A stretch of 64,000 nucleotides of DNA, from the NCBI GenBank assembly GCA_000711775.1, contig ARYC01017246.1:124001-188000 (forward strand), given 5' to 3'. The first letter of the stretch is position 1. Each line of letters begins with the position of its first letter. Positions 61,641 through 64,000 of this stretch are shown piece after piece. The stretch comes from Oxytricha trifallax (taxonomy: Eukaryota > Ciliophora > Spirotrichea > Sporadotrichida > Oxytrichidae). Under the pieces are notes generated by a model. The model ran no database searches. It was not told the DNA's origin and was given only the letters and a program-made list of their open reading frames with translations. The translations under genes and the position numbers were made by a program.

Positions 61641-62485
61641 TTCCTTGTGAAGAGCAGCTGAATTGAAACTCCATTGCTTGGTCGGCAGGTAATCGCTCCT
61701 GAAGTTGGACTCATCCACTGATATGATCACTGCATCCTCCAAGAATAGCTGAGCAAGCAGTCTGGACACCCATAACCTCTTCTCGTTGAATGATGGGTCT
61801 CTATACTTAGCGTTGGCGTTCTGGGCTTTGCCAAACTTAAATGGAAACTTTCCTTCAGTACTTTGAGCAGAGTAGCAACGCAAGGCACTGTAAGGTTCTT
61901 GAATTCTTAATCTTTAATTTGCATTTCAAGCAGGCTATGATGCAGGCGCCAGCCAGTGACCTTGTATATACCCTGCTGTTAGAGCACGATAGCAATCGCC
62001 TTCAGCAACAATGGGTTGCTCCGCGTACTCTTCCTCCCATTCTTCAGCTTTGGCTTCGGATTGAGCACTCGGTGCTCCACCTCCAACTTGAACTTCTCAA
62101 TGGCCTTGTACACAAATCGTCGATCCACACCCATCTCAAGCGCAATGTCCTTGCAAAGACTAAGAAATAGAGAGTTGAAGACCAAGAAGAGTCCATCGAG
62201 GAAGATGAGGACCTTTAATGAGCCAGCTTTGTGAGAGACTCAAGAGACCAAGTTGAAGCAATCAACATGCAGTGAACGCTGATACCTTATGGGCAGCATG
62301 GATCAATAGACTAACTTAAGTTTAGATTAAGATTTGTTTTAAGTTATTTTGTTTCATTAAGTTTTATTGTTCGTTTATATTTTGTGTCTTAACTCCCATT
62401 CATAGTTAGTATAATGTCCATTAATTGCTTTCTATAATTCCCTTCTCATGCCCATCAACCGCTTTGCTTCGCAGTGTGCGTAGAA

Positions 62486-62873
62486 ATGCCTGAATTCCCT
62501 TCACACTACAACAGTGCTTTATAATCTAATTCCCACTTATTAATTATTAGTAAATTAAAAACCAGGACGCATAGATGGAACAGCTAAACTACAGAGACAA
62601 GCAGAACGAAGGCTGCAATTCGTCTACCAGCACAACACGCCCAATGCTTACTAGGTGCAGGTGTAAAGGAAACGCAAGTACCTGCAGCAAGATGATGCTT
62701 TCGAGGTGGAGAACCATAAAGGCGACCTCTTCTGCAAGTGTGAGGAATTCAACATCAGTGTAAAGACCGGAGCCGAGTTCAAACTTACAGTGGCCTCCTC
62801 AAACAACGACCCAGTGAGAGTGCTCATCACACCTGCTAATGGCGAGTCATACATGCTTTCTAGCAGTGCTTGA
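62486..62873 (+). CDS. Unknown spliced gene (about 111 aa, perhaps longer)
   Basis: ATG at 62486 gives MPEFPSHYN. A 52-nt AT-rich GT...AG stretch (62,514-62,565) can be removed to join RRIDGTAKLQRQAERRLQFV, and the frame continues to TGA at 62871-62873. It holds a Cys pair in GDLFCKCEEFNISV and a beta-like C-terminus (VRVLITPANGESYM). In the next frame a continuation reads LDLQEALQQMVEREEGHL to a TGA near 62,960, so a frameshift or another splice may extend it. Uses TAG and TAA as Gln. Divergent from the transposase gene. Not recognised. Confidence 0.5.
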
Positions 62874-63097
62874 TCTACAAGAGGCATTGCAGCAGATGGT
62901 GGAGAGAGAGGAGGGGCACTTGAGAGCAGAGCCTTCAGATGATATAGAGTCTTTGATTTGATTTACGTTATTTAATACCTAATTCACTTCCCTTATTCAC
63001 TCTCGATGTAACCCATCGAATATTAATTTCACACGCATATAAAACTTTAATTCACTGCATCAATCGTCGTGATCTGCTGAGCTGATGTTGCTTCACT

Positions 63098-63260
63098 GCT
63101 GAAGCTATTAGCCAACTACTACTATGCGCTGGTGAAGCCTGCCATGTCTGCATTGGGGAAATGGAGAAGTGTGATGGTTCTAGTAGTGTGGATGCTACAG
63201 TACTTACAACAACTTTCGACACTTGGCCATTGCACTCTGCGATTAGTGCTACATCCAGGC
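63098..63260 (+). pseudogene. Cys/His-rich, RING/PHD-like segment, frameshifted
   Basis: One frame reads CAGEACHVCIGEMEKCDG and the next CGCYSTYNNFRHLAIALCDQC. Together the Cys and His spacing resembles a zinc-binding finger of the RING/PHD kind. A shift at about 63,185 separates them. No start or end of a gene could be assigned. Confidence 0.3.
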
Positions 63261-63743
63261 TACAATTGTAAGTATACCCCTATATCATAAACAGCACACA
63301 GAAGACTTGGATCTGCGTTGCAGATGAAGCAGCTGGTGTGAGCTGCTTGCCATTCTTACTTCACCTACTGTTCAATTGGCATTCTGCTTGCTTGGTAAGT
63401 ACAGCAACTTGATCCTCACTCAAATCCTAGCCTTTCTTGTAGAGGATCGGAGATAGGCCAGCAACTGTGCGAAGCACTAATTGGCATGGTGAGATTCTTG
63501 TGGAGGGAGGGCGGGTAGAGAAACGTGAAGTAGCACAAGTAAGTTGACATCATTCCTTAACTTGCACAGAGTGCCAGGCAAAAGGGCTGAGGATGAGTGG
63601 GAGATAGAGCAGAATTACAGAGCTCGAGTGGAACTTTTCCAGAACCACAACTTACTTTTGGTTTAATTACAGGGTAAGTCAAATCAATTATCAAAAACGA
63701 AAACATGTTTACAAATATTAGGGCCAAAGGGTTTTGGGGTTTA

Positions 63744-64000
63744 GGCCTTGCACATGCCAAGATCAATTTTCATTAGAACTAGAAAGTGTAAGTATTAAGA
63801 ATTTATTATAGGATTTAGGGTCTTTAAAACTAACTGAACAAACATAGGAGCTTTGAGAAACTTTTAGAGAGACTTTACCTAAAATAATTCTTGATGATTC
63901 AATGAAAAATCAAAATCACTAAAATCTAGCATTAATCCCAAAACTTCAGCATTAAGTAAATAATGAGAATAATTTCAATAATTCCAGTTTAGAAAGCTAG
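63744..64000. other. Sequence past the island; possible coding edge
   Basis: Composition returns to AT-rich. From about 63,866 a TGA-free stretch reads ETLPKIILDDSMKNQNHQN on to the window edge with TAA as Gln; it could be an exon or a macronuclear-destined segment, but it is too short to judge. Confidence 0.2.

Larger units (their letters stand above)
60066..62185 (-). pseudogene. Second Tc1/mariner-like transposase (DD34E), with a 29-nt intron, interrupted and frameshifted
   Basis: Reading from 62,185 downward: a helix-turn-helix (CKDIALEMGVDRRFVYKAI), a linker, then after a one-base shift near 61,850 the first catalytic Asp (VIISVDESNF) and KQWSFNS at about 61,650. The domain resumes at about 60,665 and contains ITKDQLVSSQVIEGAFDAV, the second Asp (LLMDNAVIHK) and Glu (EYSPWLNPIEQLF), 34 residues apart. 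A GTAAGT...TTATAG intron (60,187-60,215) precedes the final exon, which ends KQWCTTIRHGFV at TGA 60,066-60,068. TAA is used as Gln. It differs clearly from the TBE transposase at 46,311. About 1 kb of other coding-like DNA splits the catalytic domain. Confidence 0.7.
59604..63743. mobile_element. GC-richer 4.1-kb island, possible telomere-tipped element
   Basis: Base composition rises sharply here relative to the AT-rich flanks. TAAACCCCAA at 59,604-59,613 faces TTGGGGTTTA at 63,734-63,743, and the right tip reads GGGTTTTGGGGTTTA, a telomere-like G4T4 string. The size is close to a classical TBE, but the gene content differs: a distinct DD34E transposase on the minus strand and at least one spliced gene on the plus strand. 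The inverted match is only 10 bp and no target duplication is obvious, so the boundaries are tentative. Confidence 0.45.

Noticed and set aside
61841-62234. Plus-strand open stretches of 72-109 codons
   Set aside because: Antisense of the transposase helix-turn-helix exon.
1-64000. CRISPR arrays, bacterial operons, riboswitches, rho-independent terminators
   Set aside because: No regularly spaced repeats or bacterial-type gene organisation; the genetic code and TBE element indicate a ciliate germline.

Overview
The window looks like germline (micronuclear) DNA of a hypotrich/spirotrich ciliate of the Oxytricha-Stylonychia group. Long reading frames appear only if TAA and TAG are read as glutamine and TGA is the sole stop. 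At 46,174-51,957 there is a TBE-type transposon, with telomere-like CAAAACCCCAAAAC tips, a 3-bp AAT target duplication, a DD34E transposase, a small second gene on the opposite strand, and a zinc-finger/kinase gene. TBE elements are known only from the germline of these ciliates. No rRNA, tRNA, CRISPR array or bacterial-type operon was seen. The organism assignment is inference; no database could be searched.

Most of the window is very AT-rich and is filled by about 20 copies, on both strands, of one protein family that I do not recognise by name. Members are about 320-440 residues. Each starts with a ~40-residue F-box-like segment (hydrophobic pattern around IYSFL...ISKLSKxER), followed by leucine/asparagine/isoleucine-rich, LRR-like sequence and a conserved C-terminal block. 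Sequence similarity suggests six subgroups: A (minus strand, 1-9.3 kb), B (minus strand, 11.4-12.6, 17.7-19.2 and 29.9-31.9 kb), C (plus, 20.3-23.7, 45.5-52.5 and 54.1-55.4 kb), D (plus, 13.1, 26.2 and 42.7 kb), E (plus, 32.2 and 36.3 kb) and F (plus, 14.5, 56.3 and 58.1 kb). Five copies are fully open (1-1318, 14501-15574, 32245-33546, 54125-55423, 56315-57394). The others carry single TGA codons, frameshifts or insertions.

Five copies are interrupted by foreign DNA flanked by short direct repeats. In every case, removing the insert plus one repeat rejoins the family reading frame: 385 bp at ACAATTC (5.9 kb), 518 bp at ACTTTTTG (30.4 kb), 638 bp at AACTTTT (37 kb), 312 bp at AACTTTT (42.7 kb), and the 5.8-kb TBE at AAT (46.2 kb). 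This is the geometry of internal eliminated sequences (IESs) and precisely excised germline transposons. It is the most interesting signal in the window.

Other mobile DNA includes several fold-back elements (3.5, 7.3, 34.8, 38.8 kb and a 1.45-kb near-palindrome at 27.9-29.4 kb) and two copies of a retroelement 3' end with ATT-type tails (2.6 and 23.8 kb).

Two GC-richer islands stand out. One is a 1.76-kb cassette nested inside the TBE (47,327-49,088), bounded by perfect 26-bp inverted repeats that begin with a telomere-like TAAAACCCC. The other spans 59.6-63.7 kb, also has telomere-like TAAACCCCAA tips, and encodes a second, different Tc1/mariner-like transposase with a 29-nt intron plus other intron-containing coding sequence. 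Both islands also use TAA/TAG as glutamine.
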